6,197 nt of DNA from Cellvibrionales bacterium UBA2511. GTDB taxonomy: Bacteria > Pseudomonadota > Gammaproteobacteria > Pseudomonadales > Porticoccaceae. The stretch's first letter is position 1. Each line of letters opens with the position of its first letter. Positions 5,734 to 6,197 of this stretch are shown here, piece after piece. Under the pieces are notes generated by a model. That model searched no databases. It saw nothing but the letters and a program-made list of their open reading frames with translations, and was not told the DNA's origin. The position numbers were made by a program, and so were the translations under genes. The stretch spans positions 12,178 through 18,374 of the forward strand of contig DDNV01000052.1 in the NCBI GenBank assembly GCA_002341315.1, written 5' to 3'.

Positions 5734-6197
5734 ATGTCCAAGTATCAGTCCACAACCTCGTCGGTTATTGGCGACAACACCTACACCTTTTACGACTTTA
5801 AAGGTGTGTCCGACAAATACGATATTACCCGACTCCCCTATTCACTGAAGATTCTGCTGGAAAATCTACTCCGTCATGCCGACGAGGATTTTGTTCAGGA
5901 CCGGGATATTGAAGCGGTGGCCGGCTGGGATCCTCAGGCAACCCCGAGGGAGGAAATCAATTTTGTGCCAGCGAGGGTTCTGTTGCAGGATTTCACCGGT
6001 GTTCCGGCAGTCGTTGACCTGGCAGCCATGCGCGACGCCATGCGAGAACTGGGGGGCTCACCAGACCGGATCAATCCGTTGTCCGCCGTGGATCTGGTCA
6101 TTGACCATTCCGTCATGGTGGATTTTTATGGTCACGAAGACTCGCTCAAAAAGAATACAGCCCTTGAAGTCACCCGCAACCGGGAACGCTACCAGTT
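5734..6197 (+). CDS. acnA: Aconitate hydratase AcnA, N-terminal part (runs off the right edge)
   Basis: The first 154 codons of an aconitase, open to the window edge; full-length AcnA proteins are near 890 residues. The enzyme interconverts citrate and isocitrate in the TCA cycle using a [4Fe-4S] cluster in the cytoplasm. Recognisable family segments are YSLKILLENLLRH (36-48), EINFVPARVLLQDFTGVPAV (about 73-92), DLAAMRDAM, and the active-site motif DLVIDHSVMVDFYG with Asp124-His125. These are equivalent to the conserved Asp-His pair of the AcnA/IRP1 group. The cluster-binding cysteines lie beyond the window. The N-terminal sequence fits AcnA and differs from AcnB and from the AcnD methylcitrate dehydratase. 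AGGAG (5724-5728) sits 5 bases before the ATG, fixing the start. The gene appears separately transcribed from the membrane protein upstream, with a possible operator at 5691-5705. Confidence 0.95.
   Translation, partial: MSKYQSTTSSVIGDNTYTFYDFKGVSDKYDITRLPYSLKILLENLLRHADEDFVQDRDIEAVAGWDPQATPREEINFVPARVLLQDFTGVPAVVDLAAMRDAMRELGGSPDRINPLSAVDLVIDHSVMVDFYGHEDSLKKNTALEVTRNRERYQ

Overview
This is about 6.2 kb of chromosomal DNA of ordinary housekeeping character. The gene families point to a gammaproteobacterium, quite possibly marine: an AcnA-type aconitase, a UspE-like tandem universal stress protein, a YbaL/Kef-type antiporter and a NahD-like isomerase. GC content is moderate by eye. This is an inference from protein resemblance, and I cannot name a genus. 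I see no tRNA, rRNA, CRISPR array, insertion sequence, integrase, toxin-antitoxin pair or other sign of a mobile region.

Layout. A short leftward reading frame (1-69) runs off the left edge and is probably the 5' end of a divergent gene. A 195-bp gap (70-264) separates it from a rightward block that fills the rest of the window. The block starts with a Kef/YbaL-type cation:proton antiporter (265-1917). A double-domain universal stress protein (1930-2898) follows after 12 bp, with its own Shine-Dalgarno site, and the two almost certainly share a transcript. After 87 bp comes a second cluster: a TrhA/hemolysin III-type PAQR membrane protein (2986-3642, GTG start), a transglutaminase-like cysteine protease-fold protein (3686-4483) and a 2-hydroxychromene-2-carboxylate isomerase-like DsbA-fold protein (4505-5110). 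Gaps inside this cluster are 43 and 21 bp. A small four-helix membrane protein of unknown function (5219-5611) has its own good sigma-70-type promoter. Last is the 5' part of acnA (5734 to the right edge), preceded by a 15-bp imperfect palindrome.

How the genes work together. The antiporter has an NAD-binding RCK/TrkA-N domain and the Usp protein has one intact nucleotide-binding motif. They look like a stress-responsive ion-transport unit in which a nucleotide-binding partner could modulate the transporter. The TrhA/transglutaminase/isomerase cluster may be co-transcribed, but no common pathway is evident, and no aromatic-degradation genes are present to explain the isomerase. All complete genes appear intact, with their key residues in place apart from the points listed under findings. 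I found no convincing undescribed system. The most worthwhile leads are the antiporter-Usp pair, the asymmetric Usp domains, the orphan isomerase next to the transglutaminase, and the uncharacterised four-helix membrane protein.
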